Made by a program: the position numbers and the translations under genes. A stretch of 33,990 nucleotides of DNA from Tolypothrix campylonemoides VB511288 (lineage in GTDB: Bacteria > Cyanobacteriota > Cyanobacteriia > Cyanobacteriales > Nostocaceae): the NCBI GenBank assembly GCA_000828075.3, contig JXCB02000001.1:105661-139650 (forward strand), in the 5' to 3' direction. The notes beneath the pieces are model-generated. The model did not search any database, was not told the origin of the DNA, and saw nothing but the letters and a program-made list of their open reading frames with translations. This document shows, piece by piece, positions 15,865 to 25,175 of the stretch; position 1 is the stretch's first letter; every line of letters begins with the position of its first letter.

Positions 15865-16663
15865 ATCTTGTCAACTCGTACCAAGTTCTTTGACCAACGA
15901 TGCCATCCACTACTAAACTCCGCTTGTTTTGAAAGGCTTTGACAGCAGCTTCCGTTAGGGCACCAAACATTCCATCAACTCGAACATTATAACCATTAGA
16001 CAATAACAGCCGTTGCAGGACTCTGACAGCAACACCCGAGTTACCAAAACCCAAAGCGGGCAAAGGTTGATTATCATACATTTGAGTCCTGATCTGATCA
16101 CTACCTTGTTTGTTAGTAGCTCTTTGCCTACGCTGAGAAAGAGCCCTGCTCGGGAGATTGTCCGATGCTAGTTGGAATCGGACAAAATAAGTAGAAGCAA
16201 GCATAATCTTCTTACTTTCTTTAAGCGGGCTTTTTTGAAAACTTCGGACAGTGTTTCCCCACTGACCTACCAACTTCGGGATAGGCTCACTAGACAAAAG
16301 CATTTCTGGTGCACACACATGAAAGTTCAAAGGTGCAATGACATCTTTATCGTCCTTCCTTAAAACCTGGAAATACTCAGAGCCAACAAGGCAAGAAATT
16401 TCAGAGAGAATATTTATTTCTATTGGATTAAGTATACTTTCATTTTTTATATTTATTATTGACGCAGCAGCTTGCGCAGCAGCTTCAGGCTGCACAAATT
16501 CAGGTGGTGTAATTTGAGCAGCTACAACTCTCTGAGATAGCTGCCTTTGTGTTGACTTCTCCTGATCACTGTCTCGCTGAACGAGTGGAACTTCCGGTGC
16601 AATGGGCGGGGATGGTTGTCCTGTTGTTAACACGCCCGTCATCAGCAGGGCAATATCTGTCAT
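15863..16663 (-). CDS. peptidoglycan-binding-domain protein, 266 aa
   Basis: The last 65 residues form a PG_binding_1 domain: LGFGNSGVAVRVLQRLLLSNGYNVRVDGMFG, then ALTEAAVKAFQ and VDGIVGQRTWYELT. This three-helix domain binds cell-wall peptides, so the protein probably acts in the periplasm. The first 200 residues are not recognised; they include a Pro/Gln-rich stretch and an Ala-rich patch (PEAAAQAAASI). The N-terminus MTDIALLMTGVLTTG is only mildly hydrophobic, so export is unclear. The next gene upstream (17327-17677) encodes a second protein with a closely similar domain, suggesting duplication of the domain. No hydrolase domain is seen. Confidence 0.8.
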   Translation of the reverse strand: MTDIALLMTGVLTTGQPSPPIAPEVPLVQRDSDQEKSTQRQLSQRVVAAQITPPEFVQPEAAAQAAASIINIKNESILNPIEINILSEISCLVGSEYFQVLRKDDKDVIAPLNFHVCAPEMLLSSEPIPKLVGQWGNTVRSFQKSPLKESKKIMLASTYFVRFQLASDNLPSRALSQRRQRATNKQGSDQIRTQMYDNQPLPALGFGNSGVAVRVLQRLLLSNGYNVRVDGMFGALTEAAVKAFQNKRSLVVDGIVGQRTWYELTR

Positions 16664-17326
16664 TGTATTTCATTTTACTAACACCCATGTTTCCTTTGAC
16701 AGGAAAAATTGCTGCTATTCCGGAATAGACAGTACTTAAAAATAAAAAAATCTAATAAATTCTTTTCAAAGAATCAGTAAAATAGAATACTCAAGTATTT
16801 GCCCTTCCTAGCGGCGTAAACAAAAAGCCTGAAATATAAATGATTTACAAATGAGCTAAGTTTTCTTAAAGAATTATGAAGTAGAACTGAGAAATTATAT
16901 AAAAAATTATGAATTATGAGTGATAAAAACCTTCATAATTCATAAGTGACAATATCTTGACTCATTTTCTGGCTAGTACGTCGGGCGCGGAAATAGGTAC
17001 CATACCCTACACGAAGCCCTATGCCTGCGCACGCCAAGGGCGTATTCCTCTCGGGAAAGCCCTATGGCTAACGCCACGCCTTACGGCGAGCGGGTATCTC
17101 CTGCGGAGAGGCTGCGCCAACGCCAGTCGCCTAGGTCGGGAAACCGTTCGGAGTTCGGCGAAGGCTCACTTGAGCCGCTGAGCGCTCACCTTGGCGTTCG
17201 TTGCCCTCCTACAGCGCTGGACTCACCATGATTTGCACTGCAGTTACACCGATCCGCCTCTACATAAAGGAAGCGAAAAACTTGTGATGTAAGCTTTTTA
17301 AATGCGTAAATTCCAAAACAGCGGTA
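16664..17326. other. intergenic with GC-rich repeat island (16975-17225)
   Basis: The first 300 bp are AT-rich and include an AATTATGAA-based inverted repeat (16905-16945). From 16975 to 17225 lies a GC-rich block sharing CCTAGGTCGGGAAACC and CCTCCTACAG with the island at 6371, and containing several short palindromes (GAGCCGCTGAGCGCTC). A plus-strand frame across it is repeat translation, not a gene. Confidence 0.65.
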
Positions 17327-17677
17327 CTAGCCTGTCAAAACGCCCCAAGTTCTTGGACCAACAACTCCGTCCGCCCTGAGACCACGCCCACTTTGAAAGG
17401 CTTTAACAGCAGCTTCTGTCAGCGCACCGTAAACTCCATCGATTTTAACAAAGTAGCCATTAGACACTAAAAGTCGCTGTAGGGCTTTTACAGAATCACC
17501 TCTTGCACCAAACCGTAGAGTTGGCAGACCAGAACCAGAACTGATCGCAGTCGGCTTGATCAGAGATTGTAATTCAGGTTTTGCCTCAGGTTGTAATTTA
17601 GCTTTTGCCTCAGGTTGTGCCTCAGGCTGTGGCTTAGGTTGTTCTTCAGGTTTTGGTTGATTTGTAGATTCTTCCAT
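17327..17677 (-). CDS. small Pro/Gln-rich peptidoglycan-binding-domain protein
   Basis: A 116-residue protein. Residues 1-40 are a low-complexity segment of PEAQPEAKAKLQPEAKPELQ type, likely an extended spacer. Residues 50-116 are a PG_binding_1 domain (LRFGARGDSVKALQRLLVSNGY, VDGVVGPRTW-like ending GLRADGVVGPRTWGVLTG). No signal peptide is visible, so how it reaches the wall, if it does, is unknown. The domain is closely similar to that of the 266-residue neighbour downstream, separated by a 660-bp repeat-containing gap. Confidence 0.8.
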   Translation of the reverse strand: MEESTNQPKPEEQPKPQPEAQPEAKAKLQPEAKPELQSLIKPTAISSGSGLPTLRFGARGDSVKALQRLLVSNGYFVKIDGVYGALTEAAVKAFQSGRGLRADGVVGPRTWGVLTG

Positions 17678-18086
17678 ACAATTAATTTATAAAACTATTT
17701 TTCTAATTTATAAACTATTTTTTACATATTTCAACCGTATTTGGATTGCCAAACAATTAACTTACCCAACCGGGTTGTGTTAGCTCCAGTAGCAGTGCAT
17801 ACCCAGATAAACAGTGATTACTTGCTCGGGTAAAATTCTATGGATATTATTCATGCTCATGAACTTTGTTTCCACGTTTCTAGAGTAATGTTAACGGACT
17901 CGCTTTGGCAGTACCTGTTAGGGTAGTATCTCACTAGGTAAGAAGGTAACGAATAATAATTCCCCCACACCCCAAAACCATCATATTCGCATACACCGAA
18001 ATTGCACTAAGTTTATATCAAGGGGTGGGGGGATCATCTGTTGCAAACATTGAGAAAAATGCTGCTGATAGGCTTCGGCGTGACAA
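17678..18086. other. intergenic, no gene seen
   Basis: About 400 AT-rich bases between two minus-strand genes. Near 17961-18031 a C-rich segment (TTCCCCCACACCCC) faces a G-rich one (GGGGTGGGGGGA) about 50 bp away, an imperfect inverted repeat of unknown role. Confidence 0.5.
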
Positions 18087-19181
18087 CTACCCCAGACCAT
18101 CAATAACTGGAAGGAAGTAGAAAGCAAAACCTAGCACTGTATATGCCGCTAAAAGTAATGTGCCTTCTAACCAGTTTGACTTACCATCGGAACTAATGCT
18201 ATTGGCAATCAACACTGCTACAGCCACAGCCACTAATTCAAAAGGATTGAAATTCAAATCCATCGGTTGACCTAATGCCCACCCTGCTAAAACTAAAAAG
18301 GGAGCAACAAACAGGGCAATCTGCATACTTGATCCCACCGCCACGGAAACGGAAAGATCCATCTTATCCTTCATTGCCACAGTCACAGCTGTAGCGTGTT
18401 CAGCAGCGTTACCAATAATCGGCACAAGGATGACTCCTGTAAACAGCGCCGTCAAACCCAACTGCGATGTGGCGACTTCTAAAGAATTGACAAGCAATTC
18501 GGATTCCAATGCCACCAGGAGGGTACATATTAGCAGCACCGCAGTCCACAACCAAATATTTGGCGGCTTGTTGAGATGTGTTTCCTCTATTACTGTTTCT
18601 ACGATCGCCACTTCGTAAAGATAAGAGTGGGTTTTCATGGAAAATAACAGAGTTAGGGCATACACGAGAATAAGTACCATAGCAACAGCAAGGGACAGAT
18701 TTTGCAGTGTGTTTTGGCTAATTCCCTGAGCGCTAAATTTCATCGCTGTAGGCAGTAGAATCGCAATCACCGCCAGATTCATCGAAGAAGCGTTTACCCG
18801 CGCCACTATCGGCTGAAATGTCTGTTCTTTGTGGCGCAGTCCGCCCAAAAGCATCGAAAGACCCATCACCAGTAGTAAGTTGCCGATAATTGATCCCGTG
18901 ATACTGGCTTTGACCACATCCACCAGTCCGGCATTTAGGGCAACTAGGGCAATAATCAGTTCCGTAGCATTGCCAAAAGTGGCGTTTAACAACCCTCCCA
19001 GCGTCGGACCAACCACGACAGCAATTTCTTCTGTGGCTGTCCCCATCCAAGCTGCTAAAGGCAAAATGGCTAAACTCGCTGTGATGAAAACTGTTAAGTC
19101 TCCCCATTTCAAGTAATGAGCCGCTATGGAAACCGGAAGGAACAGTAACAGAACCAAAAATAAAATGTTTTTACCTGACAT
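18087..19181 (-). CDS. Ca2+/H+ antiporter of the CaCA (Cax) family
   Basis: A 364-residue polytopic membrane protein with about 11 hydrophobic segments. The two inverted halves carry the family's alpha-repeat motifs: FGNATELIIALVAL (GNATE at 70-74) and IIGNAAEHATAVTVAMKDKMDLSVSVAVGSS shortened here to its core GNAAEH at 257-262. The acidic residues in these motifs bind the cation. Length and motifs fit bacterial Vcx1/Cax-like exchangers that expel Ca2+ using the proton gradient, as described for a Synechocystis homologue involved in salt tolerance. An acidic loop (VETVIEE, 195-200) lies between the halves. It is divergently oriented from the GH57 gene across 570 bp. Confidence 0.92.
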   Translation of the reverse strand: MSGKNILFLVLLLFLPVSIAAHYLKWGDLTVFITASLAILPLAAWMGTATEEIAVVVGPTLGGLLNATFGNATELIIALVALNAGLVDVVKASITGSIIGNLLLVMGLSMLLGGLRHKEQTFQPIVARVNASSMNLAVIAILLPTAMKFSAQGISQNTLQNLSLAVAMVLILVYALTLLFSMKTHSYLYEVAIVETVIEETHLNKPPNIWLWTAVLLICTLLVALESELLVNSLEVATSQLGLTALFTGVILVPIIGNAAEHATAVTVAMKDKMDLSVSVAVGSSMQIALFVAPFLVLAGWALGQPMDLNFNPFELVAVAVAVLIANSISSDGKSNWLEGTLLLAAYTVLGFAFYFLPVIDGLG

Positions 19182-19752
19182 TTGTTATTTTGAGTTGAAA
19201 GTATTAGAGACAGTTGCGTGAGGAGGTCGTCCTCAACTAGTTTTGAGTCATGAGTAAGAAGTGTTAAGTAACAAACAATATACACTTAGCACTCAGTACT
19301 TAGCACTCACCACTTGTGTAGACCAGACTCTAGGATACTCCCAACCCTCTGATTGAGCAGTTTCAAGATTGTACTGTTTGCTTTCTACAGCGAGATTTGT
19401 AAAATAAGATTGCGGTATGAGTAGAATTTGCAATGTTTCGTTGCAAAAGTTTCCGATAATGCCCAGATTCTACACCAAGGATGCGGTTTAATATATTAAA
19501 AGACAATTAAATTTTCTGCAGCACCAACGACAAAACCCGTTAATATGGGTTTAGTCGATGGTTGATTGCACAGGGCAAATGACTGCTGGATAATGCAGAT
19601 TACTCCCAACACGAAAACCGCTACCTCGAAATTTGGTTCTATCTCATAGTTGTTGTCTGTACCAATTGTTGTTGGAATGCCGCTGTAGGAAGGTTTGTAA
19701 GCATTATCTTGGACGCAACTGCAAGGACTGTTTATTTTTTTGGAAATACTCC
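19182..19752. other. 570-bp divergent intergenic region
   Basis: Holds the presumed promoters of the exchanger and GH57 genes. At about 19283-19312 there is a direct repeat of ACTTAGCACTCA (two units, spaced by GT). The GH57 frame is open up to 19633, but that extension (a Cys-rich MVLSHSCCLYQLLL-type start) looks non-coding. Nothing else is recognised. Confidence 0.5.
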
Positions 19753-22449
19753 ATGACTTCTGCTGCTGAACTGCCAGCTAGTGCTGGTTCAAATTTGACG
19801 CCACCTGAAAATATCAAAAACACCAAAATGCTTGATCCCCTGAGACAAGCGACGGGTGTTTATGTCACTGTTCATGGGCACTTTTACCAACCACCACGCG
19901 AAAACCCTTATCTAGACTCGATTGAACGCCAACCGGGTGCAGCGCCTTTCCATGATTGGAACGAACGAATTCACCATGAATGCTATCGTCCCAATGCCTT
20001 TGCCAGGGTGTTAAATGACCGAGGCGAAGTGGTGGGGATCGTAAATAACTATGAGTATTTGAGCTTTAATATTGGACCGACGCTTATGTCGTGGCTAGAA
20101 CGCCACGATGTAGAGGTTTATCAGCGGATTTTGGAGGCGGATCGCAAGAGTAGCGATCGCCTCAACGGGCATGGCAATGCGATCGCGCAAGTATACAACC
20201 ACATCATCATGCCCCTGGCAAACGAACGCGACAAATACACTCAAATCCGCTGGGGCAAAGAAGACTTCCGATCCCGCTTTGGACGCGATCCCGAAGGAAT
20301 GTGGCTGGCAGAGACTGCTGTAGACTATGCAACTTTGCAAGCATTAGTTGACGAAGGAATTCGCTTCATTGTCCTTGCACCATCGCAAGCACAACGTTGC
20401 CGTCTGTTGCCTAGCAAGGATAATCCCAACCCTGAATGGCACGAAGTTGGCGGAAATCAGATTGATCCCACACGTCCTTATCGCTGCTTCTTGCAATCGT
20501 CTGTAGAACCAAGGGATGGCGCGTCTCTACAAAGACCATACATCGATATCTTCTTCTACGATGGTCCGATCTCGCGGGATATGGGTTTTAGTGATGTCCT
20601 GTTCAATTCCAGTCACTTAGCAGGACGCATCGGTTCAGCAGTGCGTGGGGATCATCGCCCTGCACAGTTAATTTCTGTTGGCACAGATGGGGAAACCTTT
20701 GGACATCACAAGGGAGGAACCGAGAAAACATTAGCCTACGCCTTTACAAAAGAGTTTCCTCATTGGGGTTGGACAGTCACCAACTTTGCTCACTACCTCA
20801 GCTTGAATACTCCCACATGGGAAGTGGAATTAAAGCCAGTCACAGCCTGGAGTTGCGCCCACGGTGTCGATAGATGGCAGGATGATTGCGGTTGCGGTGG
20901 TGGCGGCACATGGCACCAAAAATGGCGTCGCCCCTTGCGAGATGCCTTGAATTGGCTGCGCGATCGCCTGATTCTGGTGTATGAAGAACATGGCAAACTC
21001 TTTTTCCGTGATCCCTGGCAAGCACGCGATGAGTATATCCAGGTGATCCGCGATCGCTCTCCAGAGAACGTGAGTCGCTTCCTCTCACGTCACCAAAGCC
21101 ATAAACTCTCATCTGCTGAACAAGTAGACGCCCTCCGCCTACTGGAAATGCAACGTCATGCTTTGCTAATGTTCACCAGTTGTGGGTGGTTTTTTGAAGA
21201 ACTCTCGCGTCCAGAAGGAACACAAATTCTGCGTTACGCCGCCCGTGCTTTAGAACTCGCAGGAGATGTAGCTGGCGTGCAATTGGAAAAAGGCTTTGTC
21301 AAACGCCTAAACCAAGCAGCTAGTAATGTTGATTTGTTCAAACACGGTGGCGAAGTGTATCGCCAGTTGGTACTAACGGCTCAAGTCAGCTTTAAACAAG
21401 TTGCAGCCCAGTACGCCCTGACCTCACTGTTTGCCAACCATAAACCTGTAGAGGCGTTGCATCCAACATCTCTACAAAATGGAAATGGACACAGTTGTTC
21501 GATCAAACATTCTCATTCGTACCAAAAGCGGGTTTATTGCTACACTGCTGACGAGGTAGATTACCAATTGCAACGGATGGGATCATTGACTCTTGCCGTG
21601 GGACATTTGAGCCTAGTGTCAGAAATTACCTGGGAAAGCGAAGACTTGGTGTTTGCTGTTCTGCATCTTGGTGGCTGGGATTTCCACTGTTGTATTCAAC
21701 CCTTCCAGGGACGACGTGCCTACACTCAGCTCAAAGAAAAGCTGTTTGGAGCGTTGCAACAGGCTAGTGCAGCTCACATGATCCTAGTCATGACGCAGCT
21801 ATTTGGTGAAGAGTCTTTTAGCTTACAAAATCTCTTTGCCGAAGAACGCCACCGACTCATGCACCTGTTGAGTCAAGAAACGCTGTCACGTTTAGACCAA
21901 CTTTATACCCAAGCATATCGTGATAATTACGGAGTGTTGATGGCATTCCACCGCGATGGATTACCTACGCCGCAAGAGTTGCAGGTTGCAGCAGAAATTG
22001 CCTTGGGGTATCGGTGTATGATGACCTTACGCTTGCTTGAGCAAGATATTGCTGAACCGGTATCAAGTTGGAATCACATCGTTGAGTTAGAGGCGATCGC
22101 CACAGAAGCAAAACACCTGCACTGTCATCTGAACATTCCCGAAGGTAAGCAGATGTTAGAGCAGTTGATATTGCGTTCTCTATGGCAATTGTTGCACGAT
22201 CCCAACGGGACTTTTGATGCAGATTTGCAACGCCTTGAACGGTTAATTGATGTGGCAAATCAGTTAAATCTTGGCATCTCCCTTGAGCGCTCTCAAGAAC
22301 TGTACTACAGCTGTCTGTACAGTCAAATTGTCCCAGTCTTTGTTGCCAAAACTGCTAAAAGTCAGGATACCGCTCAGTGCCGCCAGTTATTGAAGCTGGG
22401 ACAAAAGTTAGCGGTAGATGTCAGTCCTTGGCTAAGTCAATTGGGATAG
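19753..22449 (+). CDS. glycoside hydrolase family 57 protein with DUF3536
   Basis: The protein is 898 residues from the ATG at 19753, which follows GGAAA by 8 bp; the first 35 residues are Pro/Ser/Ala-rich. The GH57 barrel opens with VYVTVHGHFYQPPRENPYLD. It contains E314 in the conserved VGTDGETFGHHKGG motif and DDCGCGGGGTWHQKWR. The C-terminal half matches DUF3536 (RVYCYTADEVDYQLQRMG, GGWDFHCC). GH57 enzymes act on alpha-glucans (amylase, 4-alpha-glucanotransferase, branching); exact activity for this subtype is not established to my knowledge, and glycogen or maltodextrin remodelling is the likeliest role. No signal peptide is visible, so it is probably cytosolic. A terminator-like hairpin lies 310 bp downstream. 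Confidence 0.92.
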   Translation: MTSAAELPASAGSNLTPPENIKNTKMLDPLRQATGVYVTVHGHFYQPPRENPYLDSIERQPGAAPFHDWNERIHHECYRPNAFARVLNDRGEVVGIVNNYEYLSFNIGPTLMSWLERHDVEVYQRILEADRKSSDRLNGHGNAIAQVYNHIIMPLANERDKYTQIRWGKEDFRSRFGRDPEGMWLAETAVDYATLQALVDEGIRFIVLAPSQAQRCRLLPSKDNPNPEWHEVGGNQIDPTRPYRCFLQSSVEPRDGASLQRPYIDIFFYDGPISRDMGFSDVLFNSSHLAGRIGSAVRGDHRPAQLISVGTDGETFGHHKGGTEKTLAYAFTKEFPHWGWTVTNFAHYLSLNTPTWEVELKPVTAWSCAHGVDRWQDDCGCGGGGTWHQKWRRPLRDALNWLRDRLILVYEEHGKLFFRDPWQARDEYIQVIRDRSPENVSRFLSRHQSHKLSSAEQVDALRLLEMQRHALLMFTSCGWFFEELSRPEGTQILRYAARALELAGDVAGVQLEKGFVKRLNQAASNVDLFKHGGEVYRQLVLTAQVSFKQVAAQYALTSLFANHKPVEALHPTSLQNGNGHSCSIKHSHSYQKRVYCYTADEVDYQLQRMGSLTLAVGHLSLVSEITWESEDLVFAVLHLGGWDFHCCIQPFQGRRAYTQLKEKLFGALQQASAAHMILVMTQLFGEESFSLQNLFAEERHRLMHLLSQETLSRLDQLYTQAYRDNYGVLMAFHRDGLPTPQELQVAAEIALGYRCMMTLRLLEQDIAEPVSSWNHIVELEAIATEAKHLHCHLNIPEGKQMLEQLILRSLWQLLHDPNGTFDADLQRLERLIDVANQLNLGISLERSQELYYSCLYSQIVPVFVAKTAKSQDTAQCRQLLKLGQKLAVDVSPWLSQLG

Positions 22450-22526
22450 CAATCTCACGCCAAAACGCCCAAGTACCTACGCCTTAGCGACTAGATAGCG
22501 ATTGTCGATCTAGGGCGTGGCTCCTA

Positions 22527-22757
22527 CACAACTAATAGTTGTGCGGCAGCTTTTTCAATCGGGTTTTCAAAACTGGTGATGCGTTCATGTAATAGCGGTA
22601 GTGCCCAGCTGCCCTCTGTTTCTGGAATTATCGCTACACTGCTGTAGCCTTGCCCTATTGTTACAGGTTTTGCTCCTGACATGGGTTGGGCTTGGTGCTC
22701 AAATGTTCGCTCGTTTAATGTCACCGCATCAAGTCTTGACCAAGCTGTATGGTCTTT
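22527..22757 (-). pseudogene. DDE transposase fragment
   Basis: About 76 codons resembling the middle of a transposase: DHTAWSRLDAVTLNERTFEH, AQPMSGAKPVTIGQGYSSVA, ETEGSWALPLLHERITSFE, IEKAAAQL. The reading frame is open upstream of the first GTG, with the DHTAWSR part before it, so the fragment lacks a real start. It ends abruptly at a stop next to a GC-rich repeat. The first DDE aspartate may be the D of DHTAW. An IS4/IS701-like superfamily is likely from memory but not certain. Confidence 0.7.
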
Positions 22758-22794
22758 AAGCGGTCAGCTATGTTGAACTGACCGCTTTTTTTTT
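22758..22794 (+). terminator. rho-independent terminator-like hairpin
   Basis: AAGCGGTCAG (22758-22767), loop CTATGTTGAA, CTGACCGCTT (22778-22787), then an uninterrupted T run to 22794. A classical terminator on the plus strand. The nearest upstream plus-strand gene is the GH57 gene, 310 bp away, with the transposase fragment between, so it may serve that gene or be a relic of another. Confidence 0.7.
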
Positions 22795-22933
22795 CTGGGA
22801 CATTTACACTTCTTTCATAGTGTAACTTTTTTATCCCTAAATCTGTAAGTGTTATCTTCTGATCGCTTGCATCTAGTCTAAACTCCAGTTAATATAGCGC
22901 TTCCCATTTCGAAGAAGTAATTATTTATCTGTT

Positions 22934-23050
22934 AGGACTTACGCACATTCTACGAATTCTTGGTGTTCTAGCCTTGGCACGCCGCTGAGCGCAAAGCGCA
23001 CGCACTCGCGTTCGCGTCTAAGGCGTCTTGGCGGTTTTTGCGTAAGTCCT
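22934..23050. mobile_element. MITE-like element with AGGACTTACGCA ends
   Basis: AGGACTTACGCA (22934-22945) and TGCGTAAGTCCT (23039-23050) are perfect 12-bp inverted ends around a 93-bp core that is GC-rich in its middle (GCGCAAAGCGCACGCACTCG). No clear flanking duplication is visible. No coding capacity. Confidence 0.65.
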
Positions 23051-23094
23051 GTCTGTGTTCCACGAGTGTCCTATGAGTGCTTCTTATTTCTTAA

Positions 23095-23199
23095 TATAGC
23101 AACAGCCAAGGTGGTTAGGACATCAACAGATGATAAAACCTAGACACAAAAAGGCTTTTCACCCAGTCCCCAGTCCCCAGTCCCCAGTCCCCTGCTATA
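23095..23199 (-). mobile_element. 105-bp TATAGCA-ended repeat, copy B
   Basis: Reverse-complement copy of 12799-12903, the same length, about 92% identical by eye. Most differences fall in one 13-bp segment. It has the GGGGACT heptamers and the same TATAGCA/TGCTATA ends. Confidence 0.8.
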
Positions 23200-23328
23200 T
23201 ATTGCACTTAACACCACAACCGCCATATAGTCGATAGTCAACAAAATTCGTAATTGATAATTCGTAATTCGTAATTACGCTCTTCAATTACAAATTACGA
23301 ATTACGAATTAGTAATTATTCAGTCGGG

Positions 23329-23892
23329 TTAGTTTCTACTGGAGTTTTCCCACACATTTGGCATTAGTATTGGTCGCGTGGGAACATATACTTCCTCACT
23401 CTTAGAGGAATAGAAATGTAAAGAGTTTTGGTCATGATTTTTCTCTGAAATCATTTCCTCAGGACAAAACTCTAACAGAACTTTAATCTCAAAGTTTTTG
23501 GAGATCTTACTGTCTTTTCGTGATAGACAGTCAGACATACTCTCACCATCGCTTATGGATGAAAATTGTTTTTTTGATTGAGAGAATTCTAAAATAGCCC
23601 TAATTTCAAGTTTGCCTTTTTGTCTACCATTATTACCAGGTAGCAGGAGTTCACATTGGATTTCTCTTCTGAGTGAAAATTGCCATTCTACTCTATTAAA
23701 TATGCCTTGGACATTCCTTTTTTTAAAATATTTATTGATAAATTTATCTTTACAATGTAAATTTAAATCATTCCCTTTAGGCTCAAGATCTTGAAGTACT
23801 TGATTGACAATTTGAACTGCATTAAATATTTTATTTTCTAACAAAATCACATCATCTTCTTGCTCCAATCGTTTTAATTGGTTAGGCAACAT
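23329..23892 (-). CDS. KGK-domain-like cyanobacterial protein
   Basis: A 187-residue protein starting at an ATG with a strong Shine-Dalgarno (GGAGG, 10 bp upstream). The N-terminal MLPNQLKRLEQEDDVILLENKIFNAV segment shortened here as EDDVILLENKIF is followed by WQFSLRREIQCELLLP, then RQKGKLEIRAILEFSQ with a KGK triplet, and a second related strand FEIKVLLEFCPEE. This resembles the cyanobacterial KGK family, with a KGK motif before an LEFCP-type strand. Function is unknown and no catalytic motif is visible. The protein is charged and probably cytosolic. Genes on both sides are plus-strand or non-coding, so it is transcribed alone. Confidence 0.6.
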   Translation of the reverse strand: MLPNQLKRLEQEDDVILLENKIFNAVQIVNQVLQDLEPKGNDLNLHCKDKFINKYFKKRNVQGIFNRVEWQFSLRREIQCELLLPGNNGRQKGKLEIRAILEFSQSKKQFSSISDGESMSDCLSRKDSKISKNFEIKVLLEFCPEEMISEKNHDQNSLHFYSSKSEEVYVPTRPILMPNVWENSSRN

Positions 23893-24762
23893 ATTAAAAT
23901 AACCTCCGTAATAACCCTGAGTTCTTGACGATTGTCCTACAATCTATGCCAAGCCATTGAATGTCAAAAAAATACAGAATACACACTGAAATGACGACTT
24001 TGAGTACACTCCGTTGACGCGTGTCTCTTGGTTGGAGCTGCGAATCCTACGCAGCAGCTTTCCTTAAGGTAGAGTACGCAAACGAAAGTAGATAACTAAT
24101 GTACTTTATTTATCTGTGTATTTTTCGTGTTGAAAACTACAATTTTCTAGATTTTACTACACAGTTTCACTAGACCAAATTCTTCTCAAAAAGAGTTTAA
24201 TTAGCAATTTTTATATTAGATTGTCCAATGACAGCCAATAGATAATTATAGAATTGCTATAGATCGCAAAGAGTTCTTGATAGTAGAAACTAATCTTGTT
24301 TTAGGAAAGTTTTTTATGAAAGCGTTGATATAAATATACTCCACTAAATGCACCTGTAAACATAGTTTTAAACTTTGGGGAAATTACTTGACAAAGGTCA
24401 GGAATTTTTGCACTAAGGTTACACCGTATAAACGTCATGACGGTTCTTTGTGTCAAAATTGTGATAGAAACTCAACTTGTTCTTTCAAATTTTTGCATTT
24501 AAGCACTCATCGTAACGTATTCAAACTCTTCAAAAACACAGTATAGTATTAACACCATATTTGAGAAACCGTGTTGTTACATAGGAGTTATGTATTGACT
24601 AGGTTATATATCCAACATATAATTATTTCTAATTTATAGAGCTGATTTCTAAAGCTAATTTATAAAGAAATTATATTGCGAGGATGCGGCTTACCACTGT
24701 ATTGTCATTTATAATTAAATATTTATTTAATGCCTGACTCTATAATATGCCTATAATATCCA
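23893..24762. other. 870-bp AT-rich intergenic, no gene seen
   Basis: Mostly AT-rich between the divergent KGK-like and PPC-domain genes. At 24015-24075 there is a moderately GC-rich repeat-like patch (GTGTCTCTTGGTTGGAGCTG). Nothing else is recognised. Confidence 0.5.
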
Positions 24763-25175
24763 ATGAAAATATTTGCTTTTAGACTCAAACCAAATGAAGA
24801 TTTAAAACAAAGTTTAAAGATTTTTTTTTCCAGGAAGATATTAAAGCAGGGTTTATATTAACTGCGATTGGCAGCTTAAAGGTGGCAACAATTCGCTTTG
24901 CCAATCAAGATACAAGTACAACCTTATCTGACAAATTTGAAATTCTTTCTCTTAACGGTACAATAGCCACCACTGGAGTTCATCTTCACATTGCAATTTC
25001 TGACAAACAAGGAAAAACTATCGGTGGTCATCTCGACGATGGATGCATTATCTACACAACCACCGAAATAGTCATCGGTACCACCGAAGAATACACCTTT
25101 TTCAGAACCTCAGACCAACAAACAGGTTATAAAGAACTGGAAATTATTCCAAATCTCTCTTTATCTCCTTGTTAA
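24763..25175 (+). pseudogene. PPC/DUF296 domain protein, frame broken at a T9 tract
   Basis: Two frames together make one complete PPC (plants and prokaryotes conserved, DUF296) domain. From the ATG at 24763 comes MKIFAFRLKPNEDLKQSLKI; after a run of nine Ts (24821-24829) the next frame gives QEDIKAGFILTAIGSLKVA, then TIRFANQ, LNGTIATTGVHLHIAISD, GGHLDDGCIIYTTTE and GYKELEI. PPC domains form trimers and in bacteria are of uncertain role. The conserved HLHIA and GGHL motifs are intact. One more T (T10) would join the frames exactly. The upstream frame otherwise stops soon after the tract, and the downstream frame has a TGA at 24795. A GTG at 24882 could start a truncated 97-residue form. Possible explanations: real inactivation, a homopolymer sequencing error, or transcriptional slippage. 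Confidence 0.8.

Larger units (their letters stand above)
22795..23328. other. intergenic tract with two small elements and AT heptamers
   Basis: No gene is seen. It holds the AGGACTTACGCA element (22934-23050), the second copy of the 105-bp element (23095-23199), and at about 23249-23311 an array of AATTCGT/AATTACG heptamers that folds back on itself (GTAATTCGTAATTACG against CAAATTACGAATTACGAATT). Confidence 0.6.

Noticed and set aside
19633-19752. 40-residue Cys-rich extension of the GH57 protein
   Set aside because: The ATG at 19753 has a GGAAA site and gives a typical Ser/Ala/Pro start; the extension resembles no domain.
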